Positions 7,512 to 17,522 of a DNA stretch of 64,000 bases are shown here, one piece after another. The DNA is from Pseudoalteromonas luteoviolacea NCIMB 1942 (GTDB taxonomy: Bacteria; Pseudomonadota; Gammaproteobacteria; Enterobacterales; Alteromonadaceae). The DNA lies in the NCBI RefSeq assembly GCF_001625595.1, contig NZ_AUXT01000157.1:62001-126000 (forward strand). Direction: 5' to 3'. The notes beneath the pieces were generated by a model. It ran no database searches, was not told the origin of the DNA, and saw only the letters and a list, made by a program, of their open reading frames with translations. Numbering within the stretch: position 1 is the stretch's first letter; each line of letters begins with the position of its first letter. The translations under genes and the position numbers were made by a program.

Positions 7512-9701
7512 CTAGGGATGAATAAAGATCGTTTGCTTGTCACAGTCTGTATTGATACACGCGGACACCACCGTTTCTCCAAGGTAATTATTCAGGTGCA
7601 ATTGAGGGTTGGTAATGGGTTTGTGATTTATAAACCATTGGATCTTCTGAATACTAGATGAAGTGAGCGGCAAAATATCTACTTGTGAACGGTAGTAATG
7701 TTGACCGCTTTTTAGCGATGTAATCGTCGCAGGAGTGGAAGCTTGATTTAGCAGCATGCTAGGTTGCATGGCTTTTTCTGACACCAGCCACTGGGCGAGT
7801 TTAATGGGCCATTGAGACGAAAGTGTAAAGTTGCCATAGAGGTCCATACTCGGTGGTGTCATACCATTAATAGTTAGAGCTAGGTGCTGCTCTTTACAGT
7901 CTCTGTGGGGCACTTGTGCCAAGGCTCTGCCACTGGGCCAGCAGATTAAAGTCTGATGGACAGCAGCAGGTTTTGCGAGAGTGCTTTGATCTTCAGGCAA
8001 TAGATCAAAGGCATCAAACATTATCGGTGCAGCTTGTGTGGCACCCAAATATCCGAGCATCGGACTGGCATCAGGTCGACCAACCCAGATTGCAACGGTA
8101 TAGTCAGGGCTTACGCCGACAGACCAAAAGTCACGATAACCGTAGCTTGTGCCTGTTTTCCATGCAATTTTTCTTCGAGTTGAAGGGATCACGCGATCTG
8201 GTGCACTTTGTGAACTGAGCATTTGAAACAAAATCCAGCTACTTTCTGGGCTCAGGATTGCACTTGTTGCGGGGTCTAGCTGGTTGCCTAACGGAAGCTG
8301 AACTTTGTCTATTTTAAGCGTACGCAGCGTGGTCACTTCTCCACGACTGGCCAATGCTCGATACAGTTTTGCCAGAGTCATTAGATTGGTACCTGTGCCA
8401 CCGAGACCTACTGCTAAGTTTGCATCTTGATGTGAGAGGTGAATATTGGCAGTTGCCAATTTATCTTCAAAGCGTTGTGGTGTAATACGATTGAGAAGTT
8501 GTATTGCAGGTACATTGAGAGATTTTTGTAACGCTTGCTCCGCGGTTACCGGACCACTGAAGTAGCCATTCAGATTCTGGGGTTTATAGCCATTAAAGTT
8601 ACTAGGCAGGTCGCTCAATAAGCTCTTGCTGTGGATCAGTCCCATATCTAATGCTTGTCCGTAAATAAAGGGTTTTAACGTAGAGCCAGGAGAGCGAATA
8701 GCACGAGCCATATCAACATGGGCAAAACGGCTAAGGTCACTAAAATTAACAGAGCCTTGATACGCGATTATCTCTGCGCTGCGGTTTTGTACGATTACCG
8801 CTGCGGCTGAGGCCTTACGGGGTAATTGACTGCCGATGCGCTTCATCAATGTGTTGAGACGGCTTTGTAATTCAAAATCGATAGTTGTGGTGATGGTATG
8901 GTTTTTTGGGTGTTGGCTTTTTAAATAGCGACTTAACAAAGGTGCCAAAGGGGGTTGATCATGCGTAAATAACCGGATGGGCTCGTCAACCAATAAGTCC
9001 AGTTGTACGGTATTGATTAAGCTACCACCTTTCAACCTTGCTAACACTTTGTTACGCATCGCTTTAGCCTTATCTTTATAGCGGTCTGGGCGGTAGCGAG
9101 AAGGTTGCTGAGGGAGTACAACTAGTAACGCCGCTTCATTCTTGTTAAGCAATTTAGGGTGTTTGCCAAAGTACTTTATTGAAGCGGCTGCAACACCCTC
9201 AATATTTCCGCCAAATGGCGCTAAATTGAGGTAAAAGTCGAGAATTTCGTCTTTAGAGTAATACCACTCGAGTTGCACTGAGCGGGCTATTTGATGCAGT
9301 TTCCCTGTGATGGTTCTGTCATGAGGGTCAATCAATCTTGCAACTTGCATGGTGAGGGTTGAACCGCCCGATATGATTTTGCCATGTATGATCCATTGTC
9401 CAGCAGCCCTAAAGAGTGAAAAAGGGTTTACGCCATAGTGATAGTAAAACCAACGATCTTCATAATGCAGCAAGGCTTTAATATAAAAGCTGTTTACGTC
9501 TTTTGACTCGATGTGATAACGATGTACGCCTTTTACGTCACCAAATGCACGTAGGGTCACATGGTCATTGGCTGTAATGCGCGTTGCTGGCCCGTATGGG
9601 TAGATTGGAGGAAGTGGATTAGCCATAAGCCAAGCAATGCCCACCATAATCAGCATTGATAGGGTGAATAAGATAGCGATGAGAACTTTTTTGATGGTCA
9701 T
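7512..9701 (-). CDS. pbpC: penicillin-binding protein 1C
   Basis: A 729-residue class A PBP. The order is an N-terminal membrane anchor (residues 7-28), a glycosyltransferase 51 domain at about 50-230 (catalytic Glu in HYEDRWFYYHYGV; GGSTLTMQVARL), and a transpeptidase domain with SPGSTLKPFIYG (catalytic Ser in SxxK), SLNVPA and KTGTSYGYRDFW. A C-terminal PBP1C beta domain at about 640-725 follows. It polymerises glycan and may cross-link peptidoglycan in the periplasm. It lies 69 bases downstream of the alpha-2-macroglobulin gene on the same strand, the conserved pairing in which the macroglobulin protects against proteases when the cell wall is breached. Confidence 0.95.
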   Translation of the reverse strand: MTIKKVLIAILFTLSMLIMVGIAWLMANPLPPIYPYGPATRITANDHVTLRAFGDVKGVHRYHIESKDVNSFYIKALLHYEDRWFYYHYGVNPFSLFRAAGQWIIHGKIISGGSTLTMQVARLIDPHDRTITGKLHQIARSVQLEWYYSKDEILDFYLNLAPFGGNIEGVAAASIKYFGKHPKLLNKNEAALLVVLPQQPSRYRPDRYKDKAKAMRNKVLARLKGGSLINTVQLDLLVDEPIRLFTHDQPPLAPLLSRYLKSQHPKNHTITTTIDFELQSRLNTLMKRIGSQLPRKASAAAVIVQNRSAEIIAYQGSVNFSDLSRFAHVDMARAIRSPGSTLKPFIYGQALDMGLIHSKSLLSDLPSNFNGYKPQNLNGYFSGPVTAEQALQKSLNVPAIQLLNRITPQRFEDKLATANIHLSHQDANLAVGLGGTGTNLMTLAKLYRALASRGEVTTLRTLKIDKVQLPLGNQLDPATSAILSPESSWILFQMLSSQSAPDRVIPSTRRKIAWKTGTSYGYRDFWSVGVSPDYTVAIWVGRPDASPMLGYLGATQAAPIMFDAFDLLPEDQSTLAKPAAVHQTLICWPSGRALAQVPHRDCKEQHLALTINGMTPPSMDLYGNFTLSSQWPIKLAQWLVSEKAMQPSMLLNQASTPATITSLKSGQHYYRSQVDILPLTSSSIQKIQWFINHKPITNPQLHLNNYLGETVVSACINTDCDKQTIFIHP

Positions 9702-9770
9702 TGCATTATGACTAATTTAATCAGCAGATAGCCGTGGTAATGCTATCTGCATTGTGGATGTTAAACAATA

Positions 9771-12700
9771 CTAGCGCTCTATGGAGAGTGTAGAGGGATA
9801 TTGCGTATAAAGCACATGCTTTTGTGGACGATACATAGACTCCATAAAGCTGGGTGGATTGCTATATACGCCTGGGACCTCAGCTCTGAGTAGGTAGGCA
9901 AGCTGCTGTTTTCCTTTACGAATATCCATAGCAGCGACATATCGATCACTGCGATATTCTTGATGTTCAGTATTGGCCAGAATGACACCGTCAGGCAGCA
10001 GCTGTTCAATGTTTAACTCCTGAAGTAGTGCCGGGTTTTCAAGTACAAATCCAGCAGGGATCCGGTCAACCAGTAGTGCATCATGAATGCGTTCTTTGCT
10101 GTGAACATCTAGTACTACCATAACGCGATCGCCAACTTTTAACGTGAGGTTGTCATCCATGGGTTTGCCATCGAGGGTGAACCAACGTCGTAACAAGTGT
10201 TTCATGTTGATGGTATTAAATGGGTTCACTTGATTTGCAATGTTGCCTTCATAAGTAACATAACCTTTAGCTAACTGCTGAATATACAGACTTTTGTTGC
10301 CTGTATTCGTGATAGTTGTATCTGGCTTTAACGCCTGTTCCAGCAGCCCAGTATGCATGAGCTGGTCCTGATTAATTTGCACATTCAGCGTTTGCTGGTT
10401 ATGTTTCGTGGCCGCGACTGCGCCGCGCAGCAGTGCAGCTCGTTCTTGCGTACTTAGCCATGATTGCTTTGTTACTTGCTCTGGAAGTTGCCCAAGTAGG
10501 GTGCTTCGTAGTTTCTGTGCCTGACCACTTAAGTCTTGCAGTTGAGCGATATCATTCAGGGCTAACGTAGCCAAGGCATGGTCTCGGATATCACTGCCAT
10601 AGTCATAAAAATAGAGCTGACCTCTTGTTTGCTGATTGTATTGATTGAGTAGTGTTGCACTTTGGGCACTTGCGCCAGTATTAGCATATGCTGCAGCAAG
10701 ATGCAGCAAACTAAGTTGAGATGGATGGTTGTTAAGATGCAATGCTTCGAGATCACTGTAACTTAATGTGCCCAAACGACTAGAAAAGTAAGCGGCATAG
10801 CTTTTTGCAGCTGTAGCTTCATCTTGACTGTTAGTCAGCCTATCCACAAAGTCACCTCGCGCATACCTCAATACGCGATATTGGCCGTCTTTGAGCATGC
10901 TTTGGGGCACTACCTCTGGATAGTTTTTATCAATATGGGTGAGCAAATCGGTTACATAGACAGTTAACCACGGTTTTTCGACGCTATAGCTGCCCCATAG
11001 CCCAAAACCTCCGGTTGTTTTTTGCATTGTTTTTAGGCGCTTAACTGCTGCGCTTAAGAAGTCCTCATTGCTGTTGAGCTTAGCGGTTTGGCTTAGAGCG
11101 TTTTGTTGGAAGCTTTTAAGGTGTGGGTGTTTGAGCGCGAATGGCCAAGCTTTACTGGTGGTTTGTTCGGCGCAGCCATACGGATAAGAGCGTAATCCTC
11201 TCGCAAATTCGGCAATGTTAAGTATCGGGACATGACTTATTAATAGCTTGCCTTCTTTGCCTGCGATCATATTGAGTCCTGACCAACTATCTTGGTTAAC
11301 CGTTAAGGACTTGCCGGGTTCAAGCGTATGATTGCTGACGTTAGTTGCCCATGGTTCTAAATATTTGATTGGCACGCGCCAGCTTCTATTGACCTCTATA
11401 TCCTGACCTTGCACTGTTAAAGTGAACGTGACGATTTTATCAGGGCTGGTTTTAGAGACCGTAAGAGATTGCGCATGACTCCAGCGCTTACCATATTCAA
11501 GCTCAATGTGTTGTTCAGTTTGGTTTAGTAATTGAACACCTGTATCTGCCTGTAGGTTGACACTTAGTTGCTTGGTTTCACCGCTGATATTGTGTAAATC
11601 AATGGCAACACTAGAGATGTCTCCGGGGACTAAAAAGCGCGGGACGCTGAGCTCTGCAACCAATGGCATACGAATGACTTGATCTTGGACTAATTGGCCT
11701 ACTTGCGCATCATTGAACGCGGTTACGATTAGCTGTGCTTCACCGTTGTAGTCTGGAAGGGTGAGTTCAATCAGTGCCTCTCCATTAACGACTTTCACGG
11801 GTTTAGACATCAACTGGATGGTTTTGCTTTCAACCAAGTCGTCATTACGGTTGGAGTTATTACTGTTGTTATCGCTACCAAATCTTGATTGCGCGAATGG
11901 ATTGGGCCGAGGGTCATATTGTCGAGAGTATAAATCTATAATATCTCCGCTGTAGCGGCGCTGTGCAAACAGAAAGTCGTGGGGACTTTGTGGTGAAAAA
12001 CGGCTCAGGTTGACGATCCCTTTGTCAACCATTGAAGCTGTCACCCAAGTCGTTTTCTCTGTAGTGATGCCAGATGCTTTAACAGGGATGGAAATAGTCT
12101 GTAAAGGCTCGATGCTCTCCGGTAGAGTGGCTGTGAGCTTAATTTTACGATTAGCCCTATCTAGCTTGAGCGGTGAAATACCCAAATAGCGTTTGGGTGC
12201 ATTCTGTTGTTGGCCAAATACGCTTGCCGTAACATATAAATCATGACGGTTTAAGGCAGGAAAAATCGGTACGGAAACCTCAGACTGACCTTGTTTTACA
12301 GCGAGCTTTTTTGACCATAATACTTTGTCAGCTTCAAGTGTAAGTAAAAGTTCTCCGTCGATTGGGGAGTCAAAGGTGATTAGCGCATGTTCCCCAGCAA
12401 AGTAAACTGTCTTATCTAGTGAAAGCTGCAAATATTCCGGTTTTACAGGGGATTGTCGATAGCCATGATACCAGCCAGCGTAAAAGTGGTGCACGGTTTT
12501 GGTCCCGCTATTTAAATCCATCGCTTCGAGCTTATAATCCCCCCAACTGACTGGCAGTTCGACCCGTGTAGTTGTGGCATTTAAATCGACGACTATTTGC
12601 CGCTCTTGTCGCCACTGATCTTGTTTTTCTCTCGTCCAGCCGATACCTTCTTCATACATCCAATAATGTTGGCCTTGGTCATAATGCAAAGTTAATTGCA

Positions 12701-14267
12701 CGCTACCGGCTTCAAGCCTTTGACCATCAGGACTTAACAAGGCTACGTCAAACGCGGCATCTGAACGGTATTTAAAGGTTTTAGTTAATGGCTTAAGTGC
12801 GGGAAGTGGTGTGTCTTTCCAACTAGTAAATGTGGCACTGCGCTGCACAGCTGCGCCCCCTGACTCCTGCAATGCGAAAAACACTTTGGTGCTAATAGGG
12901 CTTTTAATGTTTCGCGCACTTGGCGTTGAGATTGCGACCGATGCTGTACCTTCCTCAGACATATGCTTCTTAGGTAGGGATTTGTAACGGCTAGATAAGT
13001 AAAAGTCTTGTCCGACGATAAAGTCTTTATAAGGGCCAGTAAAATGGCGCACAGGGCGATGGGAAATGTCAGTAGTAAATATATTACCAGCGGCTGGACT
13101 ACCAAACAGATATTTACCTGTGAGGTTAATATGGTTTTTTTTACCTGCATATACAAAAGTAGATATGGGTGATACTTGTAAGTCCATACGCTCAGGTACA
13201 AACTCTTCAAGTTGAAAATGAAATTCACCGATGGATTGATTTGCGCTTGGATCTAATTGAACACCCACGCTATATCGCCCCGTAGGCCAATCACTTGCAG
13301 TAATAAGTTGCTTTTGAAATATACCCGCATCACTGATAGTCAAAGTCTCCTTAATGACTTCATCTTGATACGGGTTTTTCACTGTAAGCGTCAGCGTCTC
13401 GCTTTCATATGCGAAACCATCGTGATCACGTAATAGTACGTTGACCGGCAGGCCATCTCCTGGTCTAACTAAATCCCGATTGCTATAGATATAGGCCTCT
13501 ACTTCTTGGTAAGGTCGCCCTCCAAGTGCATAAGCAGATAGATCTAAAGGGACTTCCCGCAAAGGCAGTAATGCGACTTCAGGTGTCGTGCCGTTTTGGT
13601 CATGTTCCACGAGTACGATATCGTTTTGTTCTGCTGCAAAAGCTAAATGGAGATTACCATTTTTATCAGTACGACCTTGTCTATGCAGTTTGTGATTGCG
13701 ATAAATGCTCACTTTTGCATTGGTGACACTACTGCCATCCTTTAAGCGGTTGACACTGAAAAATGCATTGTTTTTCTGAATGCGAGCTTGTATGCCCAGC
13801 TCAGTTAGGAGCATGTGTTTGACTTTAATATCGTCAAATGTACCAGCGGCTTTCACCGTTACTATGTACCAGCCCGATGCTAAGTGCTTTGGTATAGGCA
13901 GTTTAGCGCTGTGAGTTGTTTCAGGGTTGTGATCTGGCAGGGTGTATCTGTCAGCAAATACGCTATCAAAGCTGTAACTTAAGCGATCTAGAGAGCTAGG
14001 GTAAATGGCGTCATTCAGATAGTGTCTACTTAAAAAGTCATGGGGGCTGGTCAGGTGAAGAATTTCGACATCGACCTCTTTGGTATTTTTGTAGCTGATA
14101 GGTAATGCTTGACCACTGCCTTTTGGCACAAGAGGACCTGAACCTACTATTGCGACATGTGGTGTTTGGCGAGTTTTATTTTCGGCTTTGAGTGTCGTGT
14201 GCCAGCCGAGCAGTATGAACAAACAAAAGCATAGCAAACCATATGTTTGCACATTCCTTATGTTCAT
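9771..14267 (-). CDS. yfhM: bacterial alpha-2-macroglobulin (YfhM type)
   Basis: A 1498-residue exported protein with an N-terminal hydrophobic segment (residues 10-28) ending near LKAENK. I see no lipobox Cys at the predicted cleavage site, unlike E. coli YfhM, which is a lipoprotein. The many beta-sandwich MG domains are followed by the thioester region YPYGCAEQTTSKAWP at about residue 1030. CxEQ is the Cys-Gln thioester motif that covalently traps attacking proteases. An alpha/alpha toroid follows (KTTGGFGLWG) and then a C-terminal receptor-like domain. A GGGGA ribosome binding site precedes the ATG. It is transcribed with pbpC, the established defence/repair pair of the periplasm. Confidence 0.93.
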   Translation of the reverse strand: MNIRNVQTYGLLCFCLFILLGWHTTLKAENKTRQTPHVAIVGSGPLVPKGSGQALPISYKNTKEVDVEILHLTSPHDFLSRHYLNDAIYPSSLDRLSYSFDSVFADRYTLPDHNPETTHSAKLPIPKHLASGWYIVTVKAAGTFDDIKVKHMLLTELGIQARIQKNNAFFSVNRLKDGSSVTNAKVSIYRNHKLHRQGRTDKNGNLHLAFAAEQNDIVLVEHDQNGTTPEVALLPLREVPLDLSAYALGGRPYQEVEAYIYSNRDLVRPGDGLPVNVLLRDHDGFAYESETLTLTVKNPYQDEVIKETLTISDAGIFQKQLITASDWPTGRYSVGVQLDPSANQSIGEFHFQLEEFVPERMDLQVSPISTFVYAGKKNHINLTGKYLFGSPAAGNIFTTDISHRPVRHFTGPYKDFIVGQDFYLSSRYKSLPKKHMSEEGTASVAISTPSARNIKSPISTKVFFALQESGGAAVQRSATFTSWKDTPLPALKPLTKTFKYRSDAAFDVALLSPDGQRLEAGSVQLTLHYDQGQHYWMYEEGIGWTREKQDQWRQERQIVVDLNATTTRVELPVSWGDYKLEAMDLNSGTKTVHHFYAGWYHGYRQSPVKPEYLQLSLDKTVYFAGEHALITFDSPIDGELLLTLEADKVLWSKKLAVKQGQSEVSVPIFPALNRHDLYVTASVFGQQQNAPKRYLGISPLKLDRANRKIKLTATLPESIEPLQTISIPVKASGITTEKTTWVTASMVDKGIVNLSRFSPQSPHDFLFAQRRYSGDIIDLYSRQYDPRPNPFAQSRFGSDNNSNNSNRNDDLVESKTIQLMSKPVKVVNGEALIELTLPDYNGEAQLIVTAFNDAQVGQLVQDQVIRMPLVAELSVPRFLVPGDISSVAIDLHNISGETKQLSVNLQADTGVQLLNQTEQHIELEYGKRWSHAQSLTVSKTSPDKIVTFTLTVQGQDIEVNRSWRVPIKYLEPWATNVSNHTLEPGKSLTVNQDSWSGLNMIAGKEGKLLISHVPILNIAEFARGLRSYPYGCAEQTTSKAWPFALKHPHLKSFQQNALSQTAKLNSNEDFLSAAVKRLKTMQKTTGGFGLWGSYSVEKPWLTVYVTDLLTHIDKNYPEVVPQSMLKDGQYRVLRYARGDFVDRLTNSQDEATAAKSYAAYFSSRLGTLSYSDLEALHLNNHPSQLSLLHLAAAYANTGASAQSATLLNQYNQQTRGQLYFYDYGSDIRDHALATLALNDIAQLQDLSGQAQKLRSTLLGQLPEQVTKQSWLSTQERAALLRGAVAATKHNQQTLNVQINQDQLMHTGLLEQALKPDTTITNTGNKSLYIQQLAKGYVTYEGNIANQVNPFNTINMKHLLRRWFTLDGKPMDDNLTLKVGDRVMVVLDVHSKERIHDALLVDRIPAGFVLENPALLQELNIEQLLPDGVILANTEHQEYRSDRYVAAMDIRKGKQQLAYLLRAEVPGVYSNPPSFMESMYRPQKHVLYTQYPSTLSIER

Positions 14268-14451
14268 GATTTCCCCTATATTCTGACTGCGTTTTGAACA
14301 ATTTTAAGTGATTCAAATGAATGTGAGGTGATTATCCAACTATTCCCACCTAAGAGTAAATACTTAGAGGAAATCTAGTAAAAAACAAATGGCACTGCTC
14401 CGATAAGAACAGGCCATTGATTGGATAGGTAAAGGGTATCAAGAAAATAAC

Positions 14452-17400
14452 CTATAACGCTTTAGCGGTGAGTGCTTCTTGAAGGGGGGCACTGTAATAC
14501 ATGCGCAGTGAGAGAAGTGCGGCCATAAATGGAATACTGAGAAGCGCGCTAAATGTCATACCGCCGACAATAACGGCTGCTAAACCTCGGTAGATTTCTG
14601 CGCCTTCACCTGGCAACAGCATAAGCGGTAGCATGCCAAATATACTGGTACCCGTACTCATAAATATAGGGCGTTTGCGTACGGCAATTGCATGCATGAT
14701 TGCAGCCTGTTGGGGTTTTCCGTGCAGCAGTGCATAGTCGTATTGGTTAATGAGTAAAATAGCATTATTGATGACCAGTCCCATTAAAATAATAAACCCA
14801 ATCATGGTGATGATGTCGAGTGGTTGGTTGGTGAATAACCCCATGAGTCGTAGGCACACTATTCCACCTAATATGGCAAGAGGCATGCTTAATAAGACGG
14901 CGCAAGTTTGTCGCCAATTGCGCAAGTTCAAGCGAAGTAGGACGCACAAAATGAACAAGGACAATAGGAACATGTGGCTAAACTCTGTAATGAATGTATC
15001 CAATTGATCCGCGCTGCCACGCCAAGAGGTAATAACTTGATCATATTCTTGTTGTGAAAGAAAGGTATTGGATTCTAGTTTAATTGCTGCGACAAACTCA
15101 CTTTGACTCATATTTGTAGGAGGTGTGAGGCTTAATGTCACAACGCTACGTTGATTGACTCGATGAAGCCTTGATGGCGCAACAGAAAATTGAGCATCGG
15201 TAAGCTCTGAAAGCGGTCTAAGTCCAATGCCAGGAATATTCACCTCTCTCCCTAGTAGTGTTTGTAGGTCTCCTGATTTATGTATCTTTAAGTAAAAAGG
15301 CAGGTTTTGCCCTTGGTTATTAAATCGCCCTAAATAAACGCCCTGCGTTAGCGCTTCCAAGTACGTTTTTAAATCGTTTAAATTTAAGTTATAGCGCAAC
15401 AGTGCTGAGTGATTAGGCATGAAGTCAATTCTGGCAACATTGTTGGTTAGCTCGCTCACGGGCCTTATTTGTGCACCAATAAATTTGCTTTGAAGGTGAT
15501 TGAGCAAGTGTTTACCTGCAGATTGCAGCAGGGCACGATCTGCTCCGTGTAAGTCTAAGTAACTGAGACCTGCATTTGGTAGGGCGAGTCGCAGTAAGTC
15601 TTCTTGTACCACAGTTACATGGGTTCCTGGTAAGTCATGCACGACCGACGTTTTGAGCCATTGACTAAATGTTTCATAGTGCCACTCCTTGGGGGGATAA
15701 AAATAGAGTAGGCAGAAGCCTTGCCAGCAAAGCAATCCTGATAAATCGTAATTAGGGGCTTGGCCAAGCCTTTTCTGCTGTGCTATCCGGGATAAGATAG
15801 GTTTTGCAATGTGTAATTCTGTCGCTTCGGGAGAAAGCGGGTCTTGGAAGCTGATGTATGCATGAACAGCGCGATTTTTTGCGGTAGGTAGCAAATTCAT
15901 TTGCGGTGTGAGTAGCCAAACAACAAGGCATGCCAATGGTACCAGTGTGATTATAATGCCCAGTGCAACTGGGCGAGACTGAGTAATAGACTGGAAGAAA
16001 GGGTGAACTTTGCTGGTGGTATGGTTTTGCGATGTGGTTTTATTCAGCAGTAGTCTTGCCATTACAGGTAGTAAGCACAAAGCGCTCAGTAAAGAAACCA
16101 GTAGTGCGCCTGAAATTGTGAAGGCAAGATCTTTAAAAAGCTGCGCCTCAGGACTGCGCATAAGCAATATTGGAACAAATATCACGATACTTGAGAGTGT
16201 GGATGAGATGATAGCGCCTTTAACCTCTTTTACGCCAGAGGCTATGGCTTGACTAAGGGGCACTCCCTGACGGCGTTGTTGTTCTATGCTGTCGACTGCC
16301 ACAATACTGGCATCTAGCAGTAGGCCAATTGAAAGCGCCATACCTGCGAGGCTTATGACGTTTAAGCTATAGTCAAATAGTGACATGAGTAAAACAACGG
16401 CAGCAAGACACACGGGAATTGAGACAAAAATCAGCGCAACGAAGCGATGTTGCCTGATAAAAAAATAAAGGACCAAACTCGATAAAACTATCCCTAGAAG
16501 CAGCGATAAGTAGACTTGTGATATGGCACTTTTTACGGCCTTAGAATCGTCGCGGCTGAGCAATAATTCCATATTGAGTGAGGCAAGAGGCCCCTGGTTA
16601 AGTTGTGCAATGACTTTTTTGGTTTGTTCTAAAGTTGCCAGTACATTGATATCAGGTGAAGACCGAAAATAAATATAAAAGGCGCGTTTGCCATTCACCG
16701 AAGAGAACAGCCACTCTCGCTCCGTCTGCTGTTCAATGGTTGCAATGTCACCAAGTCTGATGAAACTCGGCTCATGGTAAGCAATAGGAAGAGACATAAG
16801 TTCAGAGAAGCTTTTCTGCCCTGAAAAGTGAAGAGCATAACGTCTATCGCCGAGGTACATATAGTCTCCAGAACCATCGCTTAAGGTATTTAGCTGGTGT
16901 TGGATTTGTGTAATATCTAAACCGTAATGTTTAATCTTGTCGTGTTGTAATGTGATGTCTACTCGTTGTTGAGTGGGGTTGTTGCTGGTTACGACACTTT
17001 GCACACCAGTGATTTTACTGAGTGCTGGTTTTAAATGGTTTTCATAGGCTTGAATTAAGGCTTGCTGCGTAGTTGGAGAGTGGCTGACTAACATCATTGA
17101 AGCAAGTGAGGCACTACTTCCTGATGCAAAATTTGTCACAGTCGGTGCTGGGACTTCACTTGGCCAACCTGGGACTTGATTAATGCGATTTAGGGTTTCA
17201 ATATACGCATCATCCATATCACTATCAGGCTGAAAAGACAGGTTTATGTTGGCATTGCTGGCGGTCACAGTGGTAGACATTAGGGTGCTACTAGGAATGC
17301 CATTAAGTACCTCTTCGAGCGGAGAAACTAAAACTTGCTGCACTTCCTCCACACCCTTGCCAGGCCATGTAACATTGATACTAATCTCTGGCCTCTTTAT

Positions 17401-17520
17401 TGGAGGAAGTAAGGCACTGTCTAAATGATTGACGACTAAAGTGGCGAGTACGCAAATTAATGTCGCGATTGATAAAACCACCTTGTTTCTTAGTGTCATA
17501 GTTGGTAGCTGTTGTGCCAT
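14452..17520 (-). CDS. RND efflux transporter, inner-membrane pump (AcrB/HAE-1 type)
   Basis: A 1022-residue protein with the RND layout: TM1 at residues 12-30, a large periplasmic loop, six TM helices around 335-480, a second periplasmic loop and a C-terminal TM bundle. The start of the porter domain reads PPIKRPEISINVTWPGKGVEEVQQ, typical of the family (P-x-x-x-x-P-x-I-x-V-x-x-x-Y/W-P-G). In TM4 the segment LLLDASIVAVDSIEQ has one Asp where many HAE-1 pumps have two adjacent Asp. It exports drugs, dyes or other hydrophobic compounds with proton energy. It follows the adaptor gene by 2 bases, and AAGGAGAG before the ATG lies inside the end of the adaptor gene. No outer-membrane channel is encoded here, so a TolC-like protein elsewhere is needed. 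Confidence 0.93.
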   Translation of the reverse strand: MAQQLPTMTLRNKVVLSIATLICVLATLVVNHLDSALLPPIKRPEISINVTWPGKGVEEVQQVLVSPLEEVLNGIPSSTLMSTTVTASNANINLSFQPDSDMDDAYIETLNRINQVPGWPSEVPAPTVTNFASGSSASLASMMLVSHSPTTQQALIQAYENHLKPALSKITGVQSVVTSNNPTQQRVDITLQHDKIKHYGLDITQIQHQLNTLSDGSGDYMYLGDRRYALHFSGQKSFSELMSLPIAYHEPSFIRLGDIATIEQQTEREWLFSSVNGKRAFYIYFRSSPDINVLATLEQTKKVIAQLNQGPLASLNMELLLSRDDSKAVKSAISQVYLSLLLGIVLSSLVLYFFIRQHRFVALIFVSIPVCLAAVVLLMSLFDYSLNVISLAGMALSIGLLLDASIVAVDSIEQQRRQGVPLSQAIASGVKEVKGAIISSTLSSIVIFVPILLMRSPEAQLFKDLAFTISGALLVSLLSALCLLPVMARLLLNKTTSQNHTTSKVHPFFQSITQSRPVALGIIITLVPLACLVVWLLTPQMNLLPTAKNRAVHAYISFQDPLSPEATELHIAKPILSRIAQQKRLGQAPNYDLSGLLCWQGFCLLYFYPPKEWHYETFSQWLKTSVVHDLPGTHVTVVQEDLLRLALPNAGLSYLDLHGADRALLQSAGKHLLNHLQSKFIGAQIRPVSELTNNVARIDFMPNHSALLRYNLNLNDLKTYLEALTQGVYLGRFNNQGQNLPFYLKIHKSGDLQTLLGREVNIPGIGLRPLSELTDAQFSVAPSRLHRVNQRSVVTLSLTPPTNMSQSEFVAAIKLESNTFLSQQEYDQVITSWRGSADQLDTFITEFSHMFLLSLFILCVLLRLNLRNWRQTCAVLLSMPLAILGGIVCLRLMGLFTNQPLDIITMIGFIILMGLVINNAILLINQYDYALLHGKPQQAAIMHAIAVRKRPIFMSTGTSIFGMLPLMLLPGEGAEIYRGLAAVIVGGMTFSALLSIPFMAALLSLRMYYSAPLQEALTAKAL

Positions 17521-17522
17521 AT

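Noticed and set aside
12785..13228. 147-residue open frame on the same strand inside the macroglobulin gene
   Set aside because: It is an alternative frame within a well-supported gene, has no ribosome binding site and no protein-like pattern.
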